DNA of 53,238 nucleotides from Thalassospira sp. MCCC 1A01428 (GCF_002115825.1 NZ_JFJZ01000033.1:1-53238), one strand, 5' to 3'. Positions 1 to 8,089 are shown, numbered from the stretch's first letter. Numbers and translations: made by a program. The notes: generated by a model from the sequence alone, not told the origin.

Positions 1-1
1 T

Positions 2-217
2 CCTGGGATCAAACTATTTTCACTATGTCGCGATCCCTGCGGCAGTTACAGCGAGTATTCAGCCGATACCGACTACATTTCGGTAAACCATGACTGGCAA
101 GGGGGGATTACCCGCCAGAGGATTCACTTTATCTGCGGGGACCGGACATTCCTGCCGATTTTGTCTACAACCACGAGGTTGATATCTGATACACGTTCAG
201 GAAGATTGCCAATATAA
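2..217 (+). CDS. 3' end of an unidentified protein, partial at window edge
   Basis: A reading frame is open from base 2 to a TAA at 215-217, giving about 71 residues of a C-terminus that ends in GRLPI. I do not recognise it. The segment contains several Cys, Tyr and Asp residues and no obvious membrane helix. A rho-independent terminator begins 17 bases after the stop, which supports a + strand gene ending here. The alternative is a shorter open stretch in frame 1 that ends with TGA at 187-189, but that frame has a stop at 91-93. I prefer the frame open throughout, with modest confidence. Confidence 0.4.
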   Translation, partial: PGIKLFSLCRDPCGSYSEYSADTDYISVNHDWQGGITRQRIHFICGDRTFLPILSTTTRLISDTRSGRLPI

Positions 218-233
218 CGGGATTTGTCACCAG

Positions 234-265
234 AGCATCATGGTCATTATGCCGTGATGCTTTTT
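234..265 (+). terminator. Rho-independent terminator
   Basis: A 10-bp stem (AGCATCATGG with CCGTGATGCT, one G-T pair) has an 8-base loop and is followed by a run of T from 261. It fits the end of the partial + strand gene at the left edge. Confidence 0.75.
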
Positions 266-438
266 CTTTGCCAAATCTGTTCGGCCATTGTCGGGAAATC
301 GTTTGGGTTAACGGCAATCGGGCTGTTTTTTTCATTGTTGCGTAAAGACGGTAGAAGGGCGCTGTAAGGGTGAGGAGAGGCCTTTGAGGTGTTGCCTTGT
401 CTTGGGCTGCTGGCAAGGTTATCGGTTAACTGAGCATC

Positions 439-470
439 AAAAAAGGCTGCCGTGGGGGCAGCCTTTTTTA
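439..470. terminator. Bidirectional rho-independent terminator
   Basis: The GC-rich stem GGCTGCC/GGCAGCC is flanked by A6 on the left and T6 on the right, so it can terminate transcription on both strands. It lies 23 bases beyond the stop codon of the - strand XRE regulator and is probably that gene's terminator. Confidence 0.85.
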
Positions 471-492
471 AGGTAGCACTTTGACGAAAAGA

Positions 493-1017
493 TCAGGCCG
501 CCTGGTCGGCAAGGGCGCGGGCCATTTGGCTTAACGCTTCCTGATGTTTTTCATGTTTGATGCTGGCAAAGTTACGCGCCAGTTCAAGGCACATGCGCTG
601 ACGCGCATTAAGCTCGGTTTCCTGGTTGCCGTTCAGCCCTTCGTAGAAGTAGCTGACAGGAACACCAAGAACCTGGGAGATTTCATAAAGACGACCAGCA
701 GAAATGCGGTTAATGCCGCGTTCGTATTTATGAGCCTGCTGGTAGGTAACACCAATCAGGTCTGCCATCTGCTGCTGGCTAAAGCCCAGCATGATACGGC
801 GTTCGCGAATGCGCTGGCCGACATAGCGATCTGTGTCGGTTGCACGATTGGCACGTTTGGGTTCTTCGTTGGGGGAAATTGCATTCATTGCATTGTTATC
901 CGTTATCAACCGCCAGTTATAAGGGTTCCCACCCCGGTCGTCGTTTGGCGTCGTAAATGCACCGTCCAGCCATATCTGTTGGTCGTGATTTATAGAGGGA
1001 TAAGATGTGGCTGGCAT
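493..1017 (-). CDS. XRE-family helix-turn-helix transcriptional regulator
   Basis: A 174-residue protein with a canonical XRE/Cro helix-turn-helix at about residues 64-120, seen in GQRIRERR, GFSQQQMADLIGV and the recognition segment QAHKYERGINR. It is a cytosolic DNA-binding repressor of the type common as single-copy regulators in Alphaproteobacteria. The C-terminus (NARQRMCLELARNF) is probably a dimerisation helix. The first ATG overlaps a perfect 19-bp palindrome at 1016-1034. The roughly 43 N-terminal residues are polar and not part of the domain, so an internal ATG at 888 (MNAIS) may be the true start. That would leave the palindrome in the promoter, as expected for an autoregulated gene. 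Its target genes are unknown; a small hypothetical gene lies immediately upstream on the same strand. Confidence 0.9.
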   Translation of the reverse strand: MPATSYPSINHDQQIWLDGAFTTPNDDRGGNPYNWRLITDNNAMNAISPNEEPKRANRATDTDRYVGQRIRERRIMLGFSQQQMADLIGVTYQQAHKYERGINRISAGRLYEISQVLGVPVSYFYEGLNGNQETELNARQRMCLELARNFASIKHEKHQEALSQMARALADQAA

Positions 1018-1034
1018 CTGACTGGGAGTCAGAT
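1016..1034. promoter_or_regulatory. Perfect palindrome, candidate XRE operator
   Basis: ATCTGACT-GGG-AGTCAGAT has two 8-bp arms around a 3-bp centre and touches the first possible start codon of the XRE regulator. Its size and symmetry fit a dimeric helix-turn-helix repressor, so autoregulation is the simplest reading. The same sequence could form a small hairpin at the 5' end of the message. Confidence 0.5.
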
Positions 1035-1059
1035 ATCGTTCTCAACGAACCGAAGGAAG

Positions 1060-1413
1060 CTAGGTATATAGGTCAATTGGTCGGTCTTTGTCTAGTGCGC
1101 AGGGCGAAAAAAAGACAGAGGCTTCTGACCCATAGGGTGTGAAAAATGCTGCATAGCTGACATGCATCTTTTGAATGATCGCAGGTTGCACAGGGTTTTC
1201 GGCGGGTAGTAATTGCCCCAGAAGTTGTGCCAGAAAAGCCGTGCTGCCCCCCGGAAAATGGTAGTCTAACCAAGGGCCTCCGCCCTGATTTATCGCCAGA
1301 TTTGCATGTGGCGGTGCAGCATATTCAACCCGTATCCCACGCGTACTGCTTGCGCCGGTATTGCTGGTTACCGGGGGGCGAATGGCAGTTGCTAGTGGGG
1401 CAAGAACGGTCAT
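1060..1413 (-). CDS. Hypothetical protein, 117 residues
   Basis: This frame lies 42 bases upstream of the XRE regulator on the same strand and may be cotranscribed with it. I do not recognise the family. It shows a Pro/Gly/Ala-rich N-terminal half and a C-terminal segment rich in aromatic residues (SYAAFFTPYG, ASVFFSPCA) ending in DLYT. There is no signal peptide or membrane helix. The opposite strand holds only short frames here, and the gene fills an otherwise empty gap, so a real small gene is somewhat more likely than chance. The start is uncertain. Confidence 0.45.
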   Translation of the reverse strand: MTVLAPLATAIRPPVTSNTGASSTRGIRVEYAAPPHANLAINQGGGPWLDYHFPGGSTAFLAQLLGQLLPAENPVQPAIIQKMHVSYAAFFTPYGSEASVFFSPCALDKDRPIDLYT

Positions 1414-1440
1414 TTAGCCAGTATATCCTGCGGGTTCAGA

Positions 1441-1575
1441 TCACAATTTTTTGAAGCCTTTGGGTTGGGTTGCTGCCTGTCGGCGGTATTGCAGACGGAG
1501 TCTTTCGCGATATTGCGGTGCGACGCGGGTAAAATTCTCCGGTTTGTCGGGTTTTCGAAGGCCTTTTTTAATCAC
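1441..1575 (-). CDS. Possible 44-residue basic protein
   Basis: The frame reads to base 1704, but that longer form would begin inside the phaR terminator. A GTG at 1575 gives a 44-residue, strongly basic protein (IKKGLRKP, QYRERLRLQYRR, GFKKL). No Shine-Dalgarno sequence is visible before the GTG and I do not recognise a family. Without this gene the stretch 1414-1844 holds only the phaR terminator. Low confidence. Confidence 0.25.
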   Translation of the reverse strand: MIKKGLRKPDKPENFTRVAPQYRERLRLQYRRQAATQPKGFKKL

Positions 1576-1689
1576 ACACGGTAAAATTTGCCGGTCGAAT
1601 CGCCGCTTTGGGGCAATTCGGCCAACGATCAAAAATCGATGCAGGAATGATGCCGAAACCAATCGCCGTGGTTGTAAAATGACGACAAT

Positions 1690-1715
1690 AAAAAAACGGG
1701 GCACAGTGGCCCCGT
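1690..1715 (-). terminator. Rho-independent terminator, probably of phaR
   Basis: Arms ACGGGGC and GCCCCGT around a 6-base loop are followed on the - strand by a run of T (A6 at 1690-1695 on +). It lies about 130 bases beyond the phaR stop codon with no gene between. Confidence 0.75.
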
Positions 1716-1844
1716 TGATCTGGATTGTCTGTTCGATGCTGGCCGATAACCCGGCAACATGCCGCGTGATCGTTATTTAGCCAAATGGATCAACGACACG
1801 AGGGTGCGGCAATTGCCACCGCGCGGCCAAAGCCGCAGGCAGGG

Positions 1845-2474
1845 TTATTTTTTGGTTTTGTTTTCAACCAGATTGTTAAGCTGCGCCTGCATGGCCTCTA
1901 GCTGGGATTTCAGATCGTCAAGCGAGGCATCCCTTGCGGCTGGGGCCGGTGTGGGCCGGGGGGTGTTGCTGGGCGCGGTGCCGTTATTCTGGGCGCGTTC
2001 CTGTTCCTTGGCCAGAAACGGTGAAAACATTTTCATCGTCTGTTCAAACAGGGCCATGTTTTGTTTGTTCATTTCTTCGAACTGGCCGAACGGAAACATG
2101 CCATGCATGGTGCCCTGCATATAATCGCGCATTTGTTCCTGATTATGGGCAAAAGACCGCATCGATTGTTCGAGGTAACTGGGAATAAGCCCCTGCAGGC
2201 TATCGCCATAAAAACCGATCAACTGACGCAGGAAGCTGATGGGCAGCAGGTTCTGGCCTTTGTTTTCTTCCTCGACAATAATCTGGGTCAGGACGGGGCG
2301 GGTAATGTCATCGCCGGTTTTGGCATCGTAAACGACAAAATCGGTGTTTTCCTTGACCATCTGTGAAAGGTGGTCAAGCGTGACATAGGAACTGGTTGCG
2401 GTGTTATACAGGCGCCGATTGGCGTATTTCTTGATAACGACGCGATCCGGATCATTGGTGTTTTTGCTGGTCAT
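1845..2474 (-). CDS. phaR: Polyhydroxyalkanoate synthesis repressor PhaR
   Basis: A DNA- and PHA-binding repressor that shuts off phasin and PHA genes until polymer granules titrate it. The N-terminal PHB/PHA accumulation DNA-binding domain is clear (VIKKYANRRLYNT, SSYVTLDHL, YDAKTGDDITRPVL) and is followed by the accumulation-regulator domain (LLPISFLRQLIGFYGDSLQ, PSYLEQSMRSF). The C-terminal end holds a Pro/Ala linker and a helix (DDLKSQLEAMQAQLNNLVE) that may mediate oligomerisation or granule contact. I start at the ATG for MTSKNT, which has AGGGA upstream. A start 14 codons earlier is possible but adds residues unlike the family. Length 209 is normal. It is divergent from the PhaE-like gene, so both promoters share the region 2475-2788, and PhaR probably acts there and before phaA. 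Confidence 0.93.
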   Translation of the reverse strand: MTSKNTNDPDRVVIKKYANRRLYNTATSSYVTLDHLSQMVKENTDFVVYDAKTGDDITRPVLTQIIVEEENKGQNLLPISFLRQLIGFYGDSLQGLIPSYLEQSMRSFAHNQEQMRDYMQGTMHGMFPFGQFEEMNKQNMALFEQTMKMFSPFLAKEQERAQNNGTAPSNTPRPTPAPAARDASLDDLKSQLEAMQAQLNNLVENKTKK

Positions 2475-2788
2475 GGCGTTGTTCCCTGCTTCCCCGACGT
2501 GCGGTTTGTAAACCAACTTTTTGTCGTGTGGTTATGTGCGTGCGCACAAATATTCCTTGTGGCGCAGCATTATGGCCTGCTGCAATTGCTAATGCCAGCG
2601 ACAAGAGTGCCGCTTAATTGCAAATGTGTCCAGCATTCAACGCCGCGTGCGGCGCGAAATAGTATGTGTTTTTACATTGTTGCCGCGCAATAAGGGATTT
2701 GGTTTTACCAAAATCGGGTTCAGCCTATAGTAAGGGTGGGTATGATGATGAATGCCAGCCGTACAAATTTGGGGGCACGGATACAACC
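2475..2788. promoter_or_regulatory. Divergent control region between phaR and the PhaE-like gene
   Basis: This 314-bp stretch has no convincing gene. It has many TGC/GCA half-sites (for example GTGCGCAC near 2540, and GCAGC paired with GCTGC near 2566-2583), similar in type to sites described for alphaproteobacterial PhaR. At 2698-2712 there is a perfect palindrome TTTGGT-TTT-ACCAAA. Both features are candidate operators; which protein binds is inference. Confidence 0.4.
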
Positions 2789-3868
2789 ATGACGGAACAG
2801 ACAGGAAAAAATGCGAGTTCGTCCCGGCGTGGTAAAAAAGCTGCGCCCCAAAAGAAGGGTGGCAAGGCTGCCAGGGCGGCAAAAGCAACAAAAGCCCGAA
2901 AAGCCAAAGCCGAGGTTTCAAGCAACCCGTCAGTTGCCGGAGCAGCGCAAAACAGTCACCAGACGGAAACGGATGTTACGCCAGATAACACCGGATCAGA
3001 TGGCGATGGTGCGAATGGTATTGGGGCCGATGGTCGCGGGCGGCAGTCAGATTCCGATGATGTTGCCGACCCGGATGTTCTTGCCATTCGGTTTTTAGAG
3101 CTTTGGCGGGCGCAGGTTGCCGCCACAGCCGGTGGCAGCGATGCGGCCAGTGCGATTGGGCGTTTATATGCCGGGTTGGGGGCCGATACATCCCGATTGG
3201 CCGACGGATTTGAAGCATGGGGGCGTCTGATTGGACAATTGGCCACCGGCCAGCCCCCGGTCCAAAATCCTTTTTCTGCCGGGGCGGCTAATGCCGCCGG
3301 GGGGATGAAAGGCACTGGGCCAAATACGGCACAGGGGGGCGGTATGGCCCCGCCCGGCGGATCATCCGGGGCAAATATTTGGCAGGCGGCACCGCCGGAT
3401 ATGGCGGGCCTAACAGCCCTGTTTGACCCGGTTACAGCGATGAGAAATTTTACAGCACCCTTTAATCCGGGCATGGCCAGGGCCCCCGGTAGCACGCCGG
3501 GGGCAAAGCCGCAGAACGAGACATTGCATCCACCTACCGGGCCGGATGGTGGCAGGGCACCAGATGATGCAACACAGTACAACACGACCGGAAAAACAGA
3601 AACTGCGACGTCACAGACAGTCGGGAAAACGGCAAATGTGACACAGGACGGGGAAGAAAATGGGCAAGGACAACCAAAACCGGCAACCGGACAATCCGCG
3701 TCGGGCCGGGCCACGGCCACTGGCGATGCATCTGGCAGTCGAGATGACGAGCTGGCTGAGCTCGCGCGCCGCCTTGCCGCTCTTTCGGAAACAATTAATG
3801 CCCTGGAAGCCGGACTTGATGATGGCAGCCGAGAGCCTGCGTCAGGAGATGGCCCACCACAGCAATGA
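2789..3868 (+). CDS. PhaE-like PHA synthase partner or granule protein with histone-like tail
   Basis: A 359-residue low-complexity protein immediately before and overlapping phaC. Residues 7-40 form a Lys/Arg/Ala-rich tail with 14 basic residues in 34, resembling the DNA-binding tails of PhaF or PhaM. Residues about 92-150 are helical with hydrophobic spacing (VLAIRFLELWRAQVA, GFEAWGRLIGQL). Residues 155-315 are a Pro/Gly/Ala/Thr linker, and about 319-345 form a short coiled coil (DDELAELARRLAALSETI) like the C-terminal helix of class III PhaE subunits. The neighbouring synthase looks class III, which normally needs PhaE, so a PhaE role is the best guess. A phasin/PhaM-like role linking granules to the nucleoid is the alternative. 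The start at MTEQ is chosen because upstream residues look non-coding. Confidence 0.65.
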   Translation: MTEQTGKNASSSRRGKKAAPQKKGGKAARAAKATKARKAKAEVSSNPSVAGAAQNSHQTETDVTPDNTGSDGDGANGIGADGRGRQSDSDDVADPDVLAIRFLELWRAQVAATAGGSDAASAIGRLYAGLGADTSRLADGFEAWGRLIGQLATGQPPVQNPFSAGAANAAGGMKGTGPNTAQGGGMAPPGGSSGANIWQAAPPDMAGLTALFDPVTAMRNFTAPFNPGMARAPGSTPGAKPQNETLHPPTGPDGGRAPDDATQYNTTGKTETATSQTVGKTANVTQDGEENGQGQPKPATGQSASGRATATGDASGSRDDELAELARRLAALSETINALEAGLDDGSREPASGDGPPQQ

Positions 3869-4961
3869 TGTGATGGGCCAGGCGATTGACCGCGCGGCCT
3901 TTGCCCAACATTCGGCCCTGCATGATGGTATTCGCCGCTACCAGGCCCACCCTTATCAACGCGGGGCGGATGATGTACCTGTGATTTGGCAGGAAGGGGC
4001 GACACGTATCCTTGATTACGGGACGATTACTGCACCAGACGGGGAGGGGACAAAGCAGGGTCAGGGGCAACCCCGCGCTGATAAAGGGGCTGTTTTGCTG
4101 GTGCCATCGCTGGTGAACCGGGGATATATTCTTGATTTGAATAAAAAACGCAGTTTTGCAAGGTTTTTAGCCCATCAGGGCTATCGTCCGCTGTTGCTGG
4201 ATTGGGGATATCCGGGACCGGCAGAACGTGATTTTGGTCTGGATGATTTTATTGCCGGGCGGCTGGTGATGGCGTTGCAGGATATGGCCGAACAAACCGG
4301 TGGCCCTTTGCCTGTGGTCGGATATTGCATGGGCGGGGTTTTGGCGATGGCGGCGTGCCTTTTGGAACCAGCCCTGGTATCGCGGTTGATTTTGCTGGCA
4401 ACCCCGTGGGATTTTATGGCGGCAGGCCCGACACAGGCACGTATTGCTGCGGCCTTTGCACCGACCTTGCCGCATATGTTGTCGGTTCATGATGAATTGC
4501 CGGTCGATGTGCTGCAAACCCTGTTTTCCAGTCTCGACCCGTTTATGATTGGTGAAAAATTTCGCCGGTTTGCTGCGATGGACCCGTCATCCAGTCGTGC
4601 CGAAGATTTTGTTGCACTGGAAGACTGGTTAAATGACGGGGTTCCCCTGACCCGGACAGTGGCAATTGATTGCCTGATTGGCTGGTATGTTGAAAACCGT
4701 CCGGCGTGCGGCCAGTGGGCAATTGACGGTGTTAAAATTGACCCGGCCGGCATTGCCTGCCCAACCCTGGTTGTGATCCCCGAAAATGACCGGATTGTTC
4801 CCCCCGAAAGTGCTCTTGCATTATTCGACGGGCTTGCCCCGTCCCTTCGCACGGCACATCGGCCATCAGCCGGGCATATTGGCATGATGGTCGGGTCACG
4901 GGCGCAAAGCTCTACCTGGCAGCCAGCCCTGGACTGGCTGGAAATGACAGGGCAGGGTTGA
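3819..4961 (+). CDS. phaC: PHA synthase, class III-like (PhaC)
   Basis: Polymerises (R)-3-hydroxyacyl-CoA into polyhydroxyalkanoate at the granule surface. The alpha/beta-hydrolase fold carries the PhaC nucleophile elbow GYCMGG with Cys170, an acid Asp324 in ENDRIVP and His353 in AGHIGMMVG. LLLDWGYPG followed by LDDFI is typical of class III synthases, as is the 380-residue length. Class I enzymes run near 580 residues. I start at ATG 3819, inside the last codons of the PhaE-like gene (about 50 bp overlap). This reading frame is open farther upstream, but only over sequence that codes for the neighbour. The overlap suggests coupled expression of the two proteins as a PhaEC-type complex. No clear terminator follows. 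Confidence 0.85.
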   Translation: MMAAESLRQEMAHHSNDVMGQAIDRAAFAQHSALHDGIRRYQAHPYQRGADDVPVIWQEGATRILDYGTITAPDGEGTKQGQGQPRADKGAVLLVPSLVNRGYILDLNKKRSFARFLAHQGYRPLLLDWGYPGPAERDFGLDDFIAGRLVMALQDMAEQTGGPLPVVGYCMGGVLAMAACLLEPALVSRLILLATPWDFMAAGPTQARIAAAFAPTLPHMLSVHDELPVDVLQTLFSSLDPFMIGEKFRRFAAMDPSSSRAEDFVALEDWLNDGVPLTRTVAIDCLIGWYVENRPACGQWAIDGVKIDPAGIACPTLVVIPENDRIVPPESALALFDGLAPSLRTAHRPSAGHIGMMVGSRAQSSTWQPALDWLEMTGQG

Positions 4962-5068
4962 GCTGATTGGTTTAATTTAATCCGCCCCAAAAGAGGAGGC
5001 CGTGCAACATTAAAATCAGGCGGCCCCCGGGGCGGCTAAGGGCTGATCCGGCTTTTATCCGATGGTGG

Positions 5069-6052
5069 TTATTGCCCGCCTTGTGTTTGTGGTCTGGCCG
5101 GAGGTGCCGGGACTGTTTGCCAGCGCCGGGTCAGCCATGCCAGCAGCATCATAATGATCAGGGTCAGTATCACCCGGCCAGCCAGCACCACCCAGATGTC
5201 GGCACCAAGGGCAAGCATGATGACGGTATCCTCGATCAGGGAATGGGACAGGGACAGCCACGACAGCGACAGAAACAGGGTGCGCGGGGCGAAGTTTTTT
5301 GATTTGGCCTCGTCAATAATCAATGCCCCGCCATAGGTTAGGCCCAGCAAAATGCCAATAGTCGTAACCGGGGCCGCGTCGCGGGACAGGCCCGAAACCC
5401 GCAAAACAGGCAGTAGGGCTTTGGTAAAATGGTCGGTAATGCCGGTTTTTTGCAAGACATCAAGCAACACCAGCAAACCGGTAATAATGGCAAAGCTGGC
5501 GATCAGGGAATAAAGCGTGTTTTGCGCCCAGGTCAGCCAGCCAGCCCAACCGGTTTGCGCAACGGTGTGCGCGGCCTGCCCCGCCATCCATGACAAATCA
5601 ACAGGTTCGGAAAGATACCCGGTGTGGCGGCTGATCCACGTGATGAAGGCAGCATAAAAAAGGGCTGTAAAAATGCGCAAGGCCGCAGTCGCCCAGAAAC
5701 TTGCCCCGGCTTTTTTAACAATCGCCTGTTCGACCGGAATGCCGTGGGCAAACAGCATCATGGCGCACAGCGCACTAAGCTGGGCCGCTGTCATGTCAAG
5801 ATGCAGCGCCAGTCCGGCAATCACCGCAACTGCCCCGTAAATATTGATTAACAGGCAACTGGCCCAGATCAGACCGGCTTCGGGGGGCATTCCGATCAGC
5901 GACATGACCGGCGTTAAAACCGTTGATGCCATATCGACCACACCAATCTGGTCGGCAATGCGCACGAGCAGCATGATGGGCAACATCACCTTGGCCAGGG
6001 TGATGAAAAGACGACGACTGCGCACAAATAGCGAAACCAGATAGGGCTGCAT
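5069..6052 (-). CDS. Nucleoside-recognition (Gate) domain membrane protein
   Basis: A polytopic inner-membrane protein of about 327 residues with roughly eight hydrophobic helices. Two Gate-like repeats are seen around VMLPIMLLVRIADQIG and FAIITGLLVLLDVLQKTG, each followed by a loop ending in a Pro-rich or Gly-rich turn (TPVMSLIGMPPEAGL; LPVLRVSGLSRDAAP). This family includes nucleoside transporters and spore-maturation SpmA/B-like proteins; the substrate here cannot be read from sequence. The frame could start at 6103, but the ATG at 6052 (MQPYLVSL) has AAGG upstream and begins just before the first helix. It is divergent from an Lrp/AsnC regulator, which is the obvious candidate to control it. 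Confidence 0.8.
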   Translation of the reverse strand: MQPYLVSLFVRSRRLFITLAKVMLPIMLLVRIADQIGVVDMASTVLTPVMSLIGMPPEAGLIWASCLLINIYGAVAVIAGLALHLDMTAAQLSALCAMMLFAHGIPVEQAIVKKAGASFWATAALRIFTALFYAAFITWISRHTGYLSEPVDLSWMAGQAAHTVAQTGWAGWLTWAQNTLYSLIASFAIITGLLVLLDVLQKTGITDHFTKALLPVLRVSGLSRDAAPVTTIGILLGLTYGGALIIDEAKSKNFAPRTLFLSLSWLSLSHSLIEDTVIMLALGADIWVVLAGRVILTLIIMMLLAWLTRRWQTVPAPPARPQTQGGQ

Positions 6053-6268
6053 AAACCGACCTTGCCAGTTAATGTGATTTTTAAATGTCGATTGGATGCC
6101 CATTCGGGATGCCTAAACGACACTGAATGATTGTTTCGGTTGCCACTTTACCGGGAAACGGCAATGCTGGTCGGCGTTTTTGGGCGAATGCGCGCGCTAT
6201 TAAAGCGTATTTACGTAATGTTGCGCTGATTAATTGTGTATCTGTCATCGTGATGGTGAAAGTGAGGG
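6053..6268. promoter_or_regulatory. Divergent promoter region, candidate Lrp/AsnC operators
   Basis: An AT-rich gap between the Gate-domain gene and the Lrp-type regulator. It contains TTACGTAA, an 8-bp palindrome near 6210, and an ATTAAT tract near 6230, both of the loose AT-rich type bound by Lrp/AsnC proteins. Assignment is by position only. Confidence 0.3.
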
Positions 6269-6730
6269 GTGGTGGAGCTGGACCAGATCGATACCCGTAT
6301 TTTGCGGCAATTGCAGATGGATGCCGATATTGCCACCAATCGACTGGCCGATATGGTGGGGCTATCGCCATCGGCCTGTTTGCGCCGGGTAACAAAGCTG
6401 CGTCGCGAGGGTGTTATTGCGCGCACGGTCGCGGTGCTGGACCCTGCCCTTGTCGGGCGGCCGTTAACGGCGGTGATTACGCTGGAATTTGCCTTGCACG
6501 GTACGCGCCACCGGCAGGATTTTATTGACAAGGTGCGCAAGCTCTCGGCGGTGCGACAGTGTTTTATGGTAACCGGTGAGGTGTCTTGTGTGCTGACATT
6601 GCATATGCGCGATATGGACGAATACCTGGCCCTGACCGACGAGTTGTTTAATTCTGATCCGAATGTCGAATGGTTTCGGACCTATATTTCTGTTCAAACG
6701 GTAAAGGACGATCCAGGTGTGGCGCTTTGA
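6269..6730 (+). CDS. Lrp/AsnC-family transcriptional regulator
   Basis: A 153-residue regulator with the N-terminal winged helix-turn-helix (LDQIDTRILRQLQ, TNRLADMVGLSPSACLRRV) and a C-terminal ligand-binding/oligomerisation domain (VLTLHMRDMDEYLAL, VEWFRTYISVQTVK). The family senses amino acids or related small molecules and binds as dimers to octamers. The start is GTG at 6269, preceded by GTGAGG. Length and domain order are normal. It faces away from the Gate-domain membrane protein, suggesting local control of that transporter rather than of the PHA genes on either side. Confidence 0.92.
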   Translation: MVELDQIDTRILRQLQMDADIATNRLADMVGLSPSACLRRVTKLRREGVIARTVAVLDPALVGRPLTAVITLEFALHGTRHRQDFIDKVRKLSAVRQCFMVTGEVSCVLTLHMRDMDEYLALTDELFNSDPNVEWFRTYISVQTVKDDPGVAL

Positions 6731-6775
6731 GCATTTGGTGCTTACGTCATTGAGGCTGCCTGTGTTGAAAAACAG

Positions 6776-6790
6776 TGCAAAAGCGTTGCA
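6776..6790. promoter_or_regulatory. Inverted repeat upstream of phaA, candidate PhaR site
   Basis: TGCAA-AAGCG-TTGCA lies about 130 bp upstream of phaA, with another TTGCAGCG nearby at 6830. The TGC...GCA pattern fits reported PhaR-type sites in general form. The link to PhaR is an inference from gene context. Confidence 0.3.
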
Positions 6791-6916
6791 ACCTGTACGA
6801 AAGAGTCATCGATCAATGCTTGGCTTTTCGTTGCAGCGCGATAAGATCAAATCTGGTTCGGTCGATTGAGCGAACGGGCCGGGAGTAAACGCAAAACAAA
6901 AGTTTCGGAGGGTTTC

Positions 6917-8089
6917 ATGACCGAGGTCGTAATTGTTGGTGCCGCACGGACACCAATCGGTGCGTTTAATGGCACGCTGTCTGGCACACCGGCCCATGCG
7001 CTGGGAACCATCGCGATCAAGGCGGCCCTGGAGCGCGCCGGTGTTGAAGCCGATGCGGTGGACGAAGTTATTTTAGGTCAGGTTCTGACCGCAGGCGAAG
7101 GCCAGAACCCGGCCCGTCAGGCAGCGCTGGGTGCCGGTGTTTCCGAGGGTGCGACGGCATTTCTGATCAACCAGGTTTGCGGGTCGGGCCTGCGCACGGT
7201 GGCACTGGCCGCCCAGCAGATTATGGCCGGGGATGCGACCATCGTTGTTGCTGGCGGGCAGGAAAACATGAGCCTGTCGGGCCATGTGGCACATTTGCGT
7301 GATGGCCATAAAATGGGCGATGTGAAATTTATCGACACCATGATCAAGGATGGCCTGTGGTGCGCCTTTAACGGTTATCACATGGGGAATACCGCTGAAA
7401 ATATTGCGACGAAATGGGATATCAGCCGCGAAGAACAGGACGCCTTTGCTGTGGCATCCCAAAACAAGGCCGAAGCCGCACAGAAATCGGGCCGGTTTAA
7501 TGACGAAATTGCCCCGGTTGCCATTCAGCATCGCAAGGGCGAGACCATTTTTGATACCGACGAATACCCGCGTCATGGCGCATCGGTTGAAGGCATGGCG
7601 AAATTGCGCCCTGCTTTTTCCAAAGACGGCACCGTAACGGCAGGTAATGCATCGGGCATTAATGATGGGGCAGCGGCCCTTGTTCTGATGTCGGCTGAAG
7701 AAGCCAGCCGCCGCGGTTTAACCCCGCTTGCCAAAATCAAAAGCTGGGCTACTGCCGGTGTTGATCCGTCGATCATGGGAAGCGGGCCAATTCCGGCATC
7801 GCGCAAGGCACTGGAAAAGGCAGGCTGGAGCGTGGATGACCTTGACCTGATCGAAGCCAACGAAGCCTTTGCCGCCCAGGCCATTGCGGTTAATCGCGAT
7901 ATGGGCTGGGATACGGAAAAGGTGAATGTCAATGGTGGTGCCATTGCCATGGGCCATCCGATTGGTGCATCGGGCGCACGCGTTTTTGTGACCTTGCTGC
8001 ATGAAATGCAAAAACGCGATGCCAAAAAAGGCCTGGCAACCTTGTGCATTGGCGGCGGCATGGGCATTGCCCTGTGCGTTGAACGCTAG
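6917..8089 (+). CDS. phaA: Acetyl-CoA acetyltransferase (beta-ketothiolase)
   Basis: Condenses two acetyl-CoA to acetoacetyl-CoA, the first step of PHB synthesis. The thiolase fold is complete at 390 residues. The nucleophile is Cys88 in NQVCGSG, the general base His347 in GHPIGASG, and the second cysteine Cys377 in LCIGGGMG. The start at ATG 6917 ([15 protein letters not shown]) has a strong GGAGGG at 6907-6912. The frame also reads 17 codons further upstream, but those residues are outside the family. phaB follows after a 227-bp gap on the same strand, the usual phaA-phaB order. It can also run in reverse during acetoacetate or PHB breakdown. Confidence 0.96.
   Translation: MTEVVIVGAARTPIGAFNGTLSGTPAHALGTIAIKAALERAGVEADAVDEVILGQVLTAGEGQNPARQAALGAGVSEGATAFLINQVCGSGLRTVALAAQQIMAGDATIVVAGGQENMSLSGHVAHLRDGHKMGDVKFIDTMIKDGLWCAFNGYHMGNTAENIATKWDISREEQDAFAVASQNKAEAAQKSGRFNDEIAPVAIQHRKGETIFDTDEYPRHGASVEGMAKLRPAFSKDGTVTAGNASGINDGAAALVLMSAEEASRRGLTPLAKIKSWATAGVDPSIMGSGPIPASRKALEKAGWSVDDLDLIEANEAFAAQAIAVNRDMGWDTEKVNVNGGAIAMGHPIGASGARVFVTLLHEMQKRDAKKGLATLCIGGGMGIALCVER

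Noticed and set aside
165..416. Open frame of 83 codons on the - strand
   Set aside because: It runs across the + strand terminator at 234-265 and has no ribosome site or recognisable content.
544..1071. Open frame of 175 codons on + opposite the XRE gene
   Set aside because: The - strand reading is a clear helix-turn-helix regulator; the + translation has no family character.
2956..4005. Open frame of 349 codons on - opposite the PhaE-like gene
   Set aside because: Ser/Pro/Ala-rich antisense of a GC-rich low-complexity gene; it also runs into the phaC coding region.
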